A stretch of DNA of 64,000 nt from positions 1,766,501-1,830,500 of the forward strand of contig NZ_CP022219.1 of the NCBI RefSeq assembly GCF_004114915.1, read 5' to 3'. Shown here piece after piece: positions 34,322 to 42,725 of the stretch; the first letter of the stretch is position 1; the number at the start of each line of letters is the position of its first letter. The translations under genes and the position numbers were made by a program. The notes below the pieces were generated by a model. That model was not told where the DNA came from, ran no database searches, and saw only the letters and a program-made list of their open reading frames with translations. This stretch comes from Bradyrhizobium guangxiense. GTDB taxonomy: Bacteria > Pseudomonadota > Alphaproteobacteria > Rhizobiales > Xanthobacteraceae.

Positions 34322-35304
34322 TGGACAAGGATTTTGCAGCGCGGCGCCGCCGCGACCTCATCATCGCCGCGGTGCTCGCCGTGATTGCCGCGCTGACGCC
34401 GTTGTTCGTAAAGGACGTCGTCGTCCAGAACATCCTGATCCTGACGCTGATGTATGCGGGACTGTCGCAGAGCTGGAACATCCTGTCCGGTTATTGCGGG
34501 CAGATCTCGCTCGGCCATGCGCTGTATTTCGGCCTGGGTGCCTACACCACCGAGCTGCTGTTCACCAAGTTCGGCGTGCTGCCCTGGTTCGGCATGCTGG
34601 CAGGCGGCGTCGTGTCGGCGCTGATCGCGATGGGCCTCGGCTATCCCTTCTTCCGCCTGCGTGGCCACTATTTCGTGATCGCGACCATCGTCATCGCCGA
34701 GATCGGGTTGCTGCTGTTCCACAATTGGGAATGGGCGGGCGCCGCGATGGGCATCACCATTCCAATCCGCGGCGACAGCTGGCTGAAATTCCAGTTCCTG
34801 CGGACCAAGCTGCCGTATTTCTATTTCGCGCTGGCGCTGTGCTGCCTCGCCTGGTTCGTCACCTGGTGGCTGGAGGACTCCAAATGGGGCTTCTGGTGGC
34901 GCGCGGTGAAGGACAATCCGGATGCGGCCGAGAGCCTCGGCGTCGACGTGTTCAATTCCAAGATGGGCGCGGCCGCGGTCTCCGCCTTCCTGGTTGCCGT
35001 CGGCGGCAGCTTCTACGCCCAGTTCGTCTCCTACATCGATCCCGAAAGCGTCATGGGCTTCCAGTTTTCGCTGCTGATGGCGCTGCCCGCCGTGCTCGGC
35101 GGTATCGGCACCCTGTGGGGGCCGGTGCTCGGCGCTGCCATTCTGATTCCGCTGACCGAGCTGACGCGCTTCAAGTTCGGCGGCTCGGGGCGCGGTGTCG
35201 ACCTCATCGTCTACGGCTCGCTGATCGTCCTGATCTCGCTGGCCTTGCCGCGGGGGTTGCTCAGCCTGTTTTCACGCCCGAAGAAGACGGGAGCCGCACG
35301 ATGA
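34321..35304 (+). CDS. Branched-chain amino acid ABC permease, LivM type
   Basis: The 327-residue second permease has the LivM signature SWNILSGYCGQISLGHALYF and GLGAYTTELL, then the cytoplasmic loop KDNPDAAESLGVDVFNSK. The ATG overlaps the stop of the LivH gene and its own stop overlaps the LivG start as ATGA. The coupling argues for equimolar synthesis of importer subunits. Confidence 0.93.
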   Translation: MDKDFAARRRRDLIIAAVLAVIAALTPLFVKDVVVQNILILTLMYAGLSQSWNILSGYCGQISLGHALYFGLGAYTTELLFTKFGVLPWFGMLAGGVVSALIAMGLGYPFFRLRGHYFVIATIVIAEIGLLLFHNWEWAGAAMGITIPIRGDSWLKFQFLRTKLPYFYFALALCCLAWFVTWWLEDSKWGFWWRAVKDNPDAAESLGVDVFNSKMGAAAVSAFLVAVGGSFYAQFVSYIDPESVMGFQFSLLMALPAVLGGIGTLWGPVLGAAILIPLTELTRFKFGGSGRGVDLIVYGSLIVLISLALPRGLLSLFSRPKKTGAAR

Positions 35305-36032
35305 CCCCGCTCCTCGAAACCCGCGGTGTCTGGCAGCGGTTCGGCGGTCTCATCGCCAACAGCGACGTCTCGATCTCGGTCGGCCGCGGCGAGATCGTCG
35401 GCCTGATCGGCCCCAATGGCGCCGGCAAGTCGACACTGTTCAATCTCATCGCCGGCGTGCTGCCGCCGACGCAAGGCTCGATCTGGTTCGATGGCGAGGA
35501 CGTCACCCGCATGCCGGCGGCCGTGCGCTGCCAGCGCGGGGTGGGGCGCACCTTCCAGGTCGTCAAGAGCTTCGAGACCATGACTGTCATCGACAATGTC
35601 ATCGTCGGCGCGCTCGTGCGCAGCACCGTGATGCGCGAGGCCCGCCGCAAGGCGCGTGAGGTCTTGGAGTTCACCGGCCTTGCCGCGCGCGCCGACGTGC
35701 TCGCCAGCGACCTCGTGCCGGCCGAGAAGCGCCGCCTCGAAGTCGCGCGGGCGCTCGCAACCGAGCCGAAGCTGCTGCTGCTCGACGAGGTCCTCACCGG
35801 CCTGACGCCCACTGAGGCACAGACCGGCGTCGCGCTGGTGCGCAAGGTGCGCGATGCCGGCATCACCGTCTTGATGGTCGAGCATGTCATGGAGATCGTG
35901 ATGCCTTTGGTCGATCGCGCTATCGTGCTCGACCTCGGCAAGGTGCTGGTCGAGGGCAAGCCCACCGAGGTGGTCCGCGATCCCAAGGTGATCAAGGCAT
36001 ATCTGGGAGATCGTCATGCTGTCGGTGCGTGA
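35301..36032 (+). CDS. Branched-chain amino acid ABC ATPase, LivG type
   Basis: The 243-residue ATPase has Walker A GPNGAGKST, Walker B LLLLDEV and the LivG-specific GVGRTFQVVKSF. The signature region reads LVPAEKRRLEVARAL rather than the usual LSGGQ, a variant met in one LivG subgroup. The ATG at 35301 overlaps the LivM stop, and the longer reading of the frame inside livM is rejected. Its 3' end overlaps the LivF gene by 17 bases. Confidence 0.93.
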   Translation: MTPLLETRGVWQRFGGLIANSDVSISVGRGEIVGLIGPNGAGKSTLFNLIAGVLPPTQGSIWFDGEDVTRMPAAVRCQRGVGRTFQVVKSFETMTVIDNVIVGALVRSTVMREARRKAREVLEFTGLAARADVLASDLVPAEKRRLEVARALATEPKLLLLDEVLTGLTPTEAQTGVALVRKVRDAGITVLMVEHVMEIVMPLVDRAIVLDLGKVLVEGKPTEVVRDPKVIKAYLGDRHAVGA

Positions 36033-36720
36033 AGTCACGACCGCCTATCAGGGCCTGGTCGCGATCTCCGCGGTCAGCATCGAGGTCACCAAGGGCGAGA
36101 TCGTCTGTGTCGCCGGTGCCAACGGGGCCGGCAAATCGACCCTGCTGAAGTCGATCGCCGGTGCCGAACGCCCGCGTTCGGGCAGCGTGACCTTCGACGG
36201 CAAGCTGCTCAACGGCATGGCGCAGCACCACATCACGGCGGCCGGCATCGCCTACGTGCCGGAGAACCGCCGCCTGTTTCCGCGTCTGTCGGTGCGCGAC
36301 AATCTTCGCCTCGGCAGCTATCTCTATCGCGGCGAAGCCAACCGAGAGGGGCCGCTCGATCTCGTCTTCAACCTGTTTCCGCGCCTCTCCGAGCGCCTCG
36401 ACCAGCGCGCCGAAACGCTGTCCGGCGGCGAGCAGCAGATGCTCGCGATCGGCCGCGCGCTGATGACGCGCCCGCGGCTCTTGATGCTGGACGAGCCCTC
36501 GCAGGGCATCATGCCGAAGCTGGTGGACGAAATCTTCCAGGCGGTGAAGCGCATCCGCGACGCCGGCATGACCGTGCTGATCGTCGAGCAGCGCATGGCC
36601 GAGTGTCTGGAGATCGCCGACCGCGCCTACATCCTGCAAACCGGCCGTGTGCTGATGCAGGGCCCGGCCGCGGAGATCAAGGGCAATCCCGACGTGAGGA
36701 AGGCGTATCTGGGGCTGTAG
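36016..36720 (+). CDS. Branched-chain amino acid ABC ATPase, LivF type
   Basis: The 234-residue ATPase has Walker A GANGAGKST, signature LSGGEQQMLAIGRAL, Walker B LLMLDEP followed by SQGIMPKLVDE, and the LivF motif YVPENRRLFPRLSVRDNL. It completes the five-gene importer begun at 32047. A palindromic repeat follows the stop codon after about 20 bases and separates it from the convergent otnC gene. Confidence 0.93.
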   Translation: MLSVREVTTAYQGLVAISAVSIEVTKGEIVCVAGANGAGKSTLLKSIAGAERPRSGSVTFDGKLLNGMAQHHITAAGIAYVPENRRLFPRLSVRDNLRLGSYLYRGEANREGPLDLVFNLFPRLSERLDQRAETLSGGEQQMLAIGRALMTRPRLLMLDEPSQGIMPKLVDEIFQAVKRIRDAGMTVLIVEQRMAECLEIADRAYILQTGRVLMQGPAAEIKGNPDVRKAYLGL

Positions 36721-36742
36721 CTAGACTGCTGCCGCAATCGCA

Positions 36743-36869
36743 GCCGTCATTCTGAGGTGCGCGCTCTTCGCGCGCCTCGAAGGATGGGCGGCGAGCGCCT
36801 GTAGCGCATCCTTCGAGGCTTCACCTTGCGATGCGTTGCAACGCAAGGCTCGCACCTCAGGATGACGGC
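36743..36869. repeat. Palindromic repeat, GTCATTCTGAGGTGCG family, overlapping the otnC stop
   Basis: GCCGTCATTCTGAGGTGCG (36743-36761) and CGCACCTCAGGATGACGGC (36851-36869) pair at 18 of 19 positions, with smaller hairpins inside. It lies between convergent livF-type and otnC genes. Its right arm runs over the otnC stop codon (36857-36859) and encodes the last few residues of OtnC. Confidence 0.8.
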
Positions 36870-37540
36870 GGAGTATGTGGCCCATGCCCATGCTCCGGCA
36901 ATGTCACCCCGAACACCTTGACCAGATCGTTCACCTGCTCCGGCGACAAGTACCGCGGGTTCATCCCGCGCAGCAGCAGGTACAGCTTCGCCGTTTCCTC
37001 CAGCTCCTCCGTCGCGAACACCGCGGCTTCCAGCGTGTCGCCGGCAACGACCGGGCCGTGATTGGCGAGCAGCACGGATGAATATTTCCCGGCGAGGCCC
37101 TTGATCGCGTCCGCGACCGCGGGATCGCCGGGGCGGTAATAGGGCACAAGCGCGGTGGCGCCGCATTTCATCAGATAATAGGCCGTCATCGGCGGCAGCG
37201 CGGCGCGCGGATCGATCTCGGGCAGCATCGACAGCGCGACCGAATGGGTGGAGTGCAGATGCACGATCGCGCGCGCGCTCCCGCGCGTGTCGTAGAGCGC
37301 ATTGTGCAGCGGAACTTCCTTGGTCGGCGCATCGCCCGAGACCAGGCGCCCCTGCTGGTCCAGCCGTGACAGCCTGGCTGGGTCGAGGAAGCCAAGCGAG
37401 GCGTTGGTCGGCGTCACCAGCCAGCCGCCGCCGTCCAGCCTGACGCTGATATTGCCGGAGGAGCCCGGCGTCAGCCCGCGCTCGAACAGCGACCGTCCAA
37501 ACCGGCAGATCTCCTCGCGCAGCCTTGTCTCGTTGCTCAT
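36857..37540 (-). CDS. otnC: 3-oxo-tetronate 4-phosphate decarboxylase (class II aldolase family)
   Basis: This aldolase-II-fold protein of about 227 residues has the zinc-site motifs HLHSTHSV and ANHGPVV and the phosphate-binding region TPGSSGNISVR. With ltnD, otnI and otnK alongside, it should decarboxylate 3-oxo-tetronate 4-phosphate to dihydroxyacetone phosphate. The ATG at 37540 (MSNETRLR) is chosen because GAGGG lies ten bases upstream; an ATG three codons earlier has too short a spacing. It is divergent from ltnD rather than in the same operon. Its C-terminal PPSS and stop codon lie within a palindromic repeat. Confidence 0.85.
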   Translation of the reverse strand: MSNETRLREEICRFGRSLFERGLTPGSSGNISVRLDGGGWLVTPTNASLGFLDPARLSRLDQQGRLVSGDAPTKEVPLHNALYDTRGSARAIVHLHSTHSVALSMLPEIDPRAALPPMTAYYLMKCGATALVPYYRPGDPAVADAIKGLAGKYSSVLLANHGPVVAGDTLEAAVFATEELEETAKLYLLLRGMNPRYLSPEQVNDLVKVFGVTLPEHGHGPHTPPSS

Positions 37541-37653
37541 AACAGTCATGCCCTCTTGTCCCACGCTTTGGCAGCGCGGCAAAGCCGTGATATCGGTTCG
37601 CCGAGCCGCCGCTAAGGCCGGCCATCCAGGAAACGTTCGCAAGGGTCAGTTGC

Positions 37654-38571
37654 ATGTCCGCCTCTACGCCACAAAATCAGCGCATCGCCATCGTCGGACT
37701 CGGCTCGATGGGCTACGGCATGGCGGGCTCGCTGAAGCGCGCCGGTCATATCGTCATCGGTTGCGACGTTTCTGCCGACGCCGTGGCGCGCTTCGTGAAG
37801 GATGGCGGTGCGGGCGCCAGCACGCCGGCCGAGGCGGCCAAGGGCGCGGACATCGTCGTCAGCGTCGTCGTCAATGCGGCACAGACCGAGACGATCCTGT
37901 TCGGCAAGGACGGCGTTGCCGAGACCTTGCCGAAGGACGGCGTCTTCATCTCCTCCGCCACGATGGACCCCGACGTGGCGCGGCGCCTCGCCAAGCAGTT
38001 GGAGGCGACCGGCCGGCATTACCTGGACGCCCCGATCTCCGGCGGGGCGCAGCGCGCGGCGCAAGGCGAGCTGACGATCCTCGCCTCCGGCAGTCCTGCC
38101 GCGTTTGCCAAGGCGCGACCCGCACTCGATGCCATGGCCGCCAAGCTCTATGAGCTCGGCGATGCCGCAGGGCAGGGCGCCGCCTTCAAGATGATCAACC
38201 AGCTGCTCGCCGGCGTGCACATCGCCGCCGCCAGCGAAGCGATGGCGTTCGCGGCCAAGCAGGGCCTCGACATTCGCAAGGTGTACGAGGTGATCACGGC
38301 CTCAGCCGGCAATTCCTGGATGTTCGAGAACCGCATGCCGCACGTGCTCGACGGCGACTACACACCGCGAAGCGCGGTGGAGATCTTCGTCAAGGACCTC
38401 GGCATCATCCAGGACATGGCGCGTAGTGCCCGATTCCCGGTGCCGGTCTCCGCCGCCGCGCTCCAGATGTTCCTGATGACGTCGGCCGCCGGCATGGGCC
38501 GCGACGATGACGCATCGGTCGCGCGCATGTATGCGCAAGTCACTGGCGTCAAGCTGCCCGGCGGCAAGTAA
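37654..38571 (+). CDS. ltnD: L-threonate dehydrogenase (beta-hydroxyacid dehydrogenase family)
   Basis: The 305-residue enzyme has the nucleotide loop VGLGSMGYGMA (from residue 14), the substrate motif DAPISGGAQRAAQGELTI and the catalytic lysine in FKMINQLLAGVH. It belongs to the LtnD/YgbJ branch, which oxidises L-threonate to 2-oxo-tetronate. Direct neighbours encode the isomerase and kinase of the same pathway. The start follows AAGGGTC. D-erythronate is an alternative substrate in some family members. Confidence 0.9.
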   Translation: MSASTPQNQRIAIVGLGSMGYGMAGSLKRAGHIVIGCDVSADAVARFVKDGGAGASTPAEAAKGADIVVSVVVNAAQTETILFGKDGVAETLPKDGVFISSATMDPDVARRLAKQLEATGRHYLDAPISGGAQRAAQGELTILASGSPAAFAKARPALDAMAAKLYELGDAAGQGAAFKMINQLLAGVHIAAASEAMAFAAKQGLDIRKVYEVITASAGNSWMFENRMPHVLDGDYTPRSAVEIFVKDLGIIQDMARSARFPVPVSAAALQMFLMTSAAGMGRDDDASVARMYAQVTGVKLPGGK

Positions 38572-38582
38572 GAGGATATCCA

Positions 38583-39365
38583 ATGCCCCGTTTCGCCGCC
38601 AATCTCTCGATGATGTTCACCGAGGTGCCCTTCCTCGACCGCTTCGACGCCGCTGCGCAAGCCGGCTTCACCGCCGTCGAGTTCCTGTTCCCCTACGAGC
38701 ATCCCGCCGAGGCCGTCGGCGAACGGCTCAAGCGCAACGGCCTGACCCAGGCGCTGTTCAACCTGCCGCCGGGCGACTGGAACGCCGGCGAGAAGGGCTT
38801 TGCGGCGCTGCCGGCGCGGTTCGCCGATCTCAAGGCGAGCCTGGAGACGGCGCTGCCTTACGCCAAGGCGACCGGCGTCAAGCGCCTGCATCTGATGGCC
38901 GGCATCGCCAACCGCGGCGAACGCGTCGCGATCGAGGCGTTCTACAAATCGGTGGCATGGGCCGCGGAATTCTTCGCGCCCCACGGCATCGACGTCGTGA
39001 TCGAGCCGATCAATGCGCGCAACGTGCCCGGCTACTTCCTCAACGATTTCGGCTTCGCGCGTGACCTGATTCAGGAACTGCGGCTTCCGAACCTGAAGCT
39101 CCAGTTCGACATCTATCATTGCCAGATCATCCACGGCGACGTCACCATGCGCCTGCGCGAGATGATGCCGATCATCGGCCACATCCAGATCGCCAGCATC
39201 CCCTCGCGCAACGAGCCTGATGGCGAGGAGCTGAATTACCCATTCCTGTTCGAAGAGCTCGACCGGCTCGGCTATGCCGGCTTCGTCGGCTGCGAATACA
39301 ATCCGCGCGGCAAGACCACCGACGGCCTCGCCTGGTTCAGGCCCTACGCCGGAGTGAAGCCGTGA
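38583..39365 (+). CDS. otnI: 2-oxo-tetronate isomerase (hydroxypyruvate isomerase-like TIM barrel)
   Basis: The 260-residue xylose-isomerase-like TIM barrel belongs to the Hyi/YgbM family. Markers are MPRFAANLSMMFTEVPFLDR at the N-terminus, VIEPINARNVPGYFLNDF with a catalytic glutamate, and FVGCEYNPRGKTTDGLAWF at the end. In the tetronate pathway it converts 2-oxo- to 3-oxo-tetronate. The gene lies 11 bases after ltnD and overlaps otnK by four bases. Confidence 0.9.
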   Translation: MPRFAANLSMMFTEVPFLDRFDAAAQAGFTAVEFLFPYEHPAEAVGERLKRNGLTQALFNLPPGDWNAGEKGFAALPARFADLKASLETALPYAKATGVKRLHLMAGIANRGERVAIEAFYKSVAWAAEFFAPHGIDVVIEPINARNVPGYFLNDFGFARDLIQELRLPNLKLQFDIYHCQIIHGDVTMRLREMMPIIGHIQIASIPSRNEPDGEELNYPFLFEELDRLGYAGFVGCEYNPRGKTTDGLAWFRPYAGVKP

Positions 39366-40636
39366 CCCTCGCATTGGGCTGCATCGCCGACGACTATACC
39401 GGCGCTTCCGATCTCGCCAACACGCTGACGCGCGCGGGCCTGCGCACCGTGCAGACCATCGGGGTGCCCTCGGATGATCTGGCGCTGCCCGAGGTCGATG
39501 CCGTCGTGGTGTCGCTGAAGAGCCGCTCGATCGAGGCGGGCCTTGCCGTGTCGCGTTCGCGCGCGGCGGAGAAATGGCTGCGCAGTCGCGGCGCACGCCA
39601 TGTGCTGTTCAAGATCTGCTCGACCTTCGATTCCACCGACGCCGGCAATATCGGCCCGGTGATGGACGCGCTGCGTGCCGATTGCGGCGAAGGTGCCGTT
39701 CTGGTGACGCCGGCGTTCCCGGAGACCGGCCGCACCGTCTACCAGGGCAACCTCTTCGTCGGCGCCGTGCCGCTGAACGAGAGCCCGCTGAAAGATCATC
39801 CGCTCAATCCGATGCACGATTCCAACCTGGTGCGTGTGCTCGCGCGTCAGAGCCGGACGCAGATCGGTCTCGTCGACCTCGCCACCGTCGCACGCGGCGC
39901 CGATGCCGTGCGGGCGCGGCTGGCCGAGCTCGCGGGCAAGGGCATCGGTGCCGCCATCATCGACGCCGTGTTCGACCGCGACCTCGAAACCATCGGCCTC
40001 GTGGCCGCCGGACATCGCCTGTCGGTCGGTGCCTCCGGCATCGGCCTTGGGCTCGCGCGCGCGCTGGTATCGACGGGCAAGGTCAAGTCGGCTGCGGTGA
40101 GCAACGAAGCCGGCGCTGCCGTCGGCGGATCGGTGGCGTGTCTTGCCGGAAGCTGCTCGCAGGCCACGCTTCAGCAGATCGCGAATGCCGAGCGTGTCAT
40201 GCCGGTGTTGCATCTCGACGTGGACCGTATTCTTACGGGTGCGGCCGAGGCGCAGCGTGCACTGGACTGGGCAAGGCCGCGACTGTCCGAAGGTCCGGTG
40301 CTGATCGCATCGAGCTCGACACCCGATCAAGTCGCCGCGCTTCAGGCGCGTCATGGTCGTGATGCGGCCGGGCATGCCATCGAGCAGACGATGGCCGACA
40401 TTGCCGAAAGCCTTGTAAAATCAGGTGTCCGGCGTTTGGTCGTTGCCGGTGGCGAGACATCCGGCTCCGTGGTCGATCGGTTGAAAATTCCCGGCTTTCT
40501 CGTAGGAGTGGAAATTGCGGCGGGCGTTCCGGTGCTGCGTGCGGTCGGTGTCGAAGGCGAGATGCTGCTCGCGTTGAAGTCCGGCAACTTCGGCGGGCCG
40601 GAGTTTTTCTCGGATGCGCTTAGGCTCATGCGCTGA
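39362..40636 (+). CDS. otnK: 3-oxo-tetronate kinase (DUF1537/four-carbon acid sugar kinase)
   Basis: The 424-residue kinase is of the four-carbon acid sugar family (YgbK). The N-terminal domain carries IADDYTGASDLANTLTRAGL. The C-terminal nucleotide domain has VAGGETSGSVVDRLKI and FGGPEFFSDALRLM. It phosphorylates 3-oxo-tetronate to the 4-phosphate used by OtnC. The GTG at 39362 overlaps the otnI stop. Function is well supported by the adjacent ltnD and otnI genes. Confidence 0.92.
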   Translation: MTLALGCIADDYTGASDLANTLTRAGLRTVQTIGVPSDDLALPEVDAVVVSLKSRSIEAGLAVSRSRAAEKWLRSRGARHVLFKICSTFDSTDAGNIGPVMDALRADCGEGAVLVTPAFPETGRTVYQGNLFVGAVPLNESPLKDHPLNPMHDSNLVRVLARQSRTQIGLVDLATVARGADAVRARLAELAGKGIGAAIIDAVFDRDLETIGLVAAGHRLSVGASGIGLGLARALVSTGKVKSAAVSNEAGAAVGGSVACLAGSCSQATLQQIANAERVMPVLHLDVDRILTGAAEAQRALDWARPRLSEGPVLIASSSTPDQVAALQARHGRDAAGHAIEQTMADIAESLVKSGVRRLVVAGGETSGSVVDRLKIPGFLVGVEIAAGVPVLRAVGVEGEMLLALKSGNFGGPEFFSDALRLMR

Positions 40637-40805
40637 ACGCAGAGCATCTTTAGTCCCCTGTTCATCTCTTTCGATTTCCGTACTCGTGCGGAGTCGTAGT
40701 TAGCATCTGTGCAGATGGTCTGTTGTCTGATGTCGGCGCTGCTCCCTTTTGATTGATTCGTAGAGTTCCCGACGCGCGCCCGCGCCAGCACAACGAGACC
40801 CGATT

Positions 40806-42497
40806 ATGTTTGCCAAGCTCTCCATCCGCGCCAAGATCACCGGTGTCGTGGCGTTCCTTTTGATCGCGATGACCGGCATGGGCCTGCTCGCCGTCATGAA
40901 GATGCGGTCGATGAACGCCAATACCGTCGACATCACCACGAACTGGATGCCGAGCGTCAGGGTGATCGGAGACCTGCGCGCCGCCGTCATCACCTATCGG
41001 AACGTTGTGCGTCAGCACATGCTGGCCGATGCCCTGGAAGACAAGCTCGCGGTGGAGAAGACCGCGGCTACGGTGACCGAGGCGCTCGCCAAGACGCGCG
41101 GCAAGTACGAGCCGATGATTAGTTCTGCGGAGGAGCGGACACTCTACGGCCAGTGGTCCAAGCTCTGGGACGAGTACAAGAAGGGAACCGACGAGGTGAT
41201 GGCCTTGTCGCGCAAGGAGGCCGGCAAGATCCCGCGCGAGGCGCAGGAGCTCAACTCCAAGACGGTCAACAAGATCGGGCTTCAGGCGGATGAGGTCCTG
41301 AACAAGGACATCGAGCTCAACACCAAGGGCGGCGAGCAGGCCGCGCAGGACGCAGCCGACAGCTACGCCAACGCCCTCATGCTGGTGTCGGTCATTCTCG
41401 GCCTCGCTGTCATGATCGGCATCGGCCTCAGCTTCTATCTCGTTCGCGACGTCTCCAGCGGCATCAATTCCATCACCGAGCCGATGCAGGCGCTGGGCCG
41501 GGGCGACCTTTCCGCCGAGGTTCCGCATCGCGGCGAGAAGACGGAGATCGGCGCCATGGCCGACGTGCTCCAGATCTTCAAGGAAGCGTTGATCGCCAAG
41601 AAGGCCGCGGACGAGGCTGCGGCCGCGGATGCCGAAGCCAAGATCGAGCGCGGCCGCCGCGTCGATAACATCACCCGCGAATTCGAAGCCATGATCGGCG
41701 AGATCGTCCAGACCGTGTCGTCGGCCTCGACCCAGCTGGAGGCTTCCGCCTCGACGCTGACGTCGACCGCCGACCGCTCCCAGCGGCTGGCGACCACCGT
41801 TGCCAGCGCTTCGGAGGAAGCCTCGACCAACGTGCAGTCGGTGGCCTCTGCCACCGAGGAGATGGCCTCGTCGGTCGGCGAGATCAGCCGTCAGGTGCAG
41901 GAATCGGCGCGGATGGCCGGCGATGCCGTCGGCCAGGCGCGCGCCACCACCGAGCGCGTCAGCGAGCTGTCGAAGGCAGCGGCCCGGATTGGCGATGTCG
42001 TCGAGCTGATCAACACCATTGCCGGTCAGACCAACCTGCTGGCGCTGAACGCGACCATCGAAGCCGCACGTGCCGGCGAAGCGGGCCGCGGTTTCGCCGT
42101 AGTGGCCTCCGAGGTGAAGGCGCTCGCCGAGCAGACCGCAAAGGCGACCGGCGAGATCGGCCAGCAGATCTCCGGCATCCAGGCTGCGACCAACGACTCG
42201 GTCGGCGCCATCAAGGAGATCTCCTCGACCATCGAGCGTCTGTCGGAAATCTCGTCGGCGATTGCCGCGGCGGTGGAAGAGCAGGGCGCGGCGACGCAGG
42301 AGATCGCCCGCAACGTGCAGCAGGCCGCGCAGGGCACGCAGCAGGTCTCCTCCAACATCACCGACGTGCAGCGCGGCGCGACAGAGACCGGCACGGCCTC
42401 CTCACAGGTGCTGTCGGCGGCGCAAATGCTGTCGAACGATTCGGGCCGGTTGAAGAACGAGGTCAGCAAGTTCCTGACCAACGTCCGCGCAGCCTGA
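40806..42497 (+). CDS. Methyl-accepting chemotaxis protein, 4HB sensor type
   Basis: This inner-membrane chemoreceptor has 563 residues. An N-terminal membrane segment (about 11-31), a periplasmic four-helix-bundle sensor (about 32-185) and a second segment (about 188-212) are followed by a HAMP region and a long coiled-coil signalling domain. The hairpin tip contains [20 protein letters not shown]. No C-terminal pentapeptide tether for CheR/CheB is seen. A strong terminator follows. Its signalling half is nearly the same as that of the next gene. The ligand is unknown. Confidence 0.93.
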   Translation: MFAKLSIRAKITGVVAFLLIAMTGMGLLAVMKMRSMNANTVDITTNWMPSVRVIGDLRAAVITYRNVVRQHMLADALEDKLAVEKTAATVTEALAKTRGKYEPMISSAEERTLYGQWSKLWDEYKKGTDEVMALSRKEAGKIPREAQELNSKTVNKIGLQADEVLNKDIELNTKGGEQAAQDAADSYANALMLVSVILGLAVMIGIGLSFYLVRDVSSGINSITEPMQALGRGDLSAEVPHRGEKTEIGAMADVLQIFKEALIAKKAADEAAAADAEAKIERGRRVDNITREFEAMIGEIVQTVSSASTQLEASASTLTSTADRSQRLATTVASASEEASTNVQSVASATEEMASSVGEISRQVQESARMAGDAVGQARATTERVSELSKAAARIGDVVELINTIAGQTNLLALNATIEAARAGEAGRGFAVVASEVKALAEQTAKATGEIGQQISGIQAATNDSVGAIKEISSTIERLSEISSAIAAAVEEQGAATQEIARNVQQAAQGTQQVSSNITDVQRGATETGTASSQVLSAAQMLSNDSGRLKNEVSKFLTNVRAA

Positions 42498-42516
42498 TCC
42501 TTTATCCGATTAAACG

Positions 42517-42550
42517 ACGAGCGGCGCCGAAAGCGCCGCTCGTTTCGTTT
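42517..42550 (+). terminator. Intrinsic terminator after the first chemoreceptor gene
   Basis: An 11-base perfect stem, ACGAGCGGCGC (42517-42527) with GCGCCGCTCGT (42533-42543), has a CGAAA loop and is followed by TTCGTTT. It lies 20 bases after the stop codon and separates the two chemoreceptor genes transcriptionally. Confidence 0.8.
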
Positions 42551-42725
42551 CACGGTAACATGATGTCGCTTCCGAGTAGCAATCTTAGGGCGTCCGTAAT
42601 GTTACGGGCGAGCCGTTTCACCGATGGTTAAATCGCATTTACGACAATCGAGGTGAGGGCGGCTCCGCGTTGGAGATGATCCCGATTGGAATAATCCATA
42701 TTGCATTCCTTCGTTGGAGGCTCCA

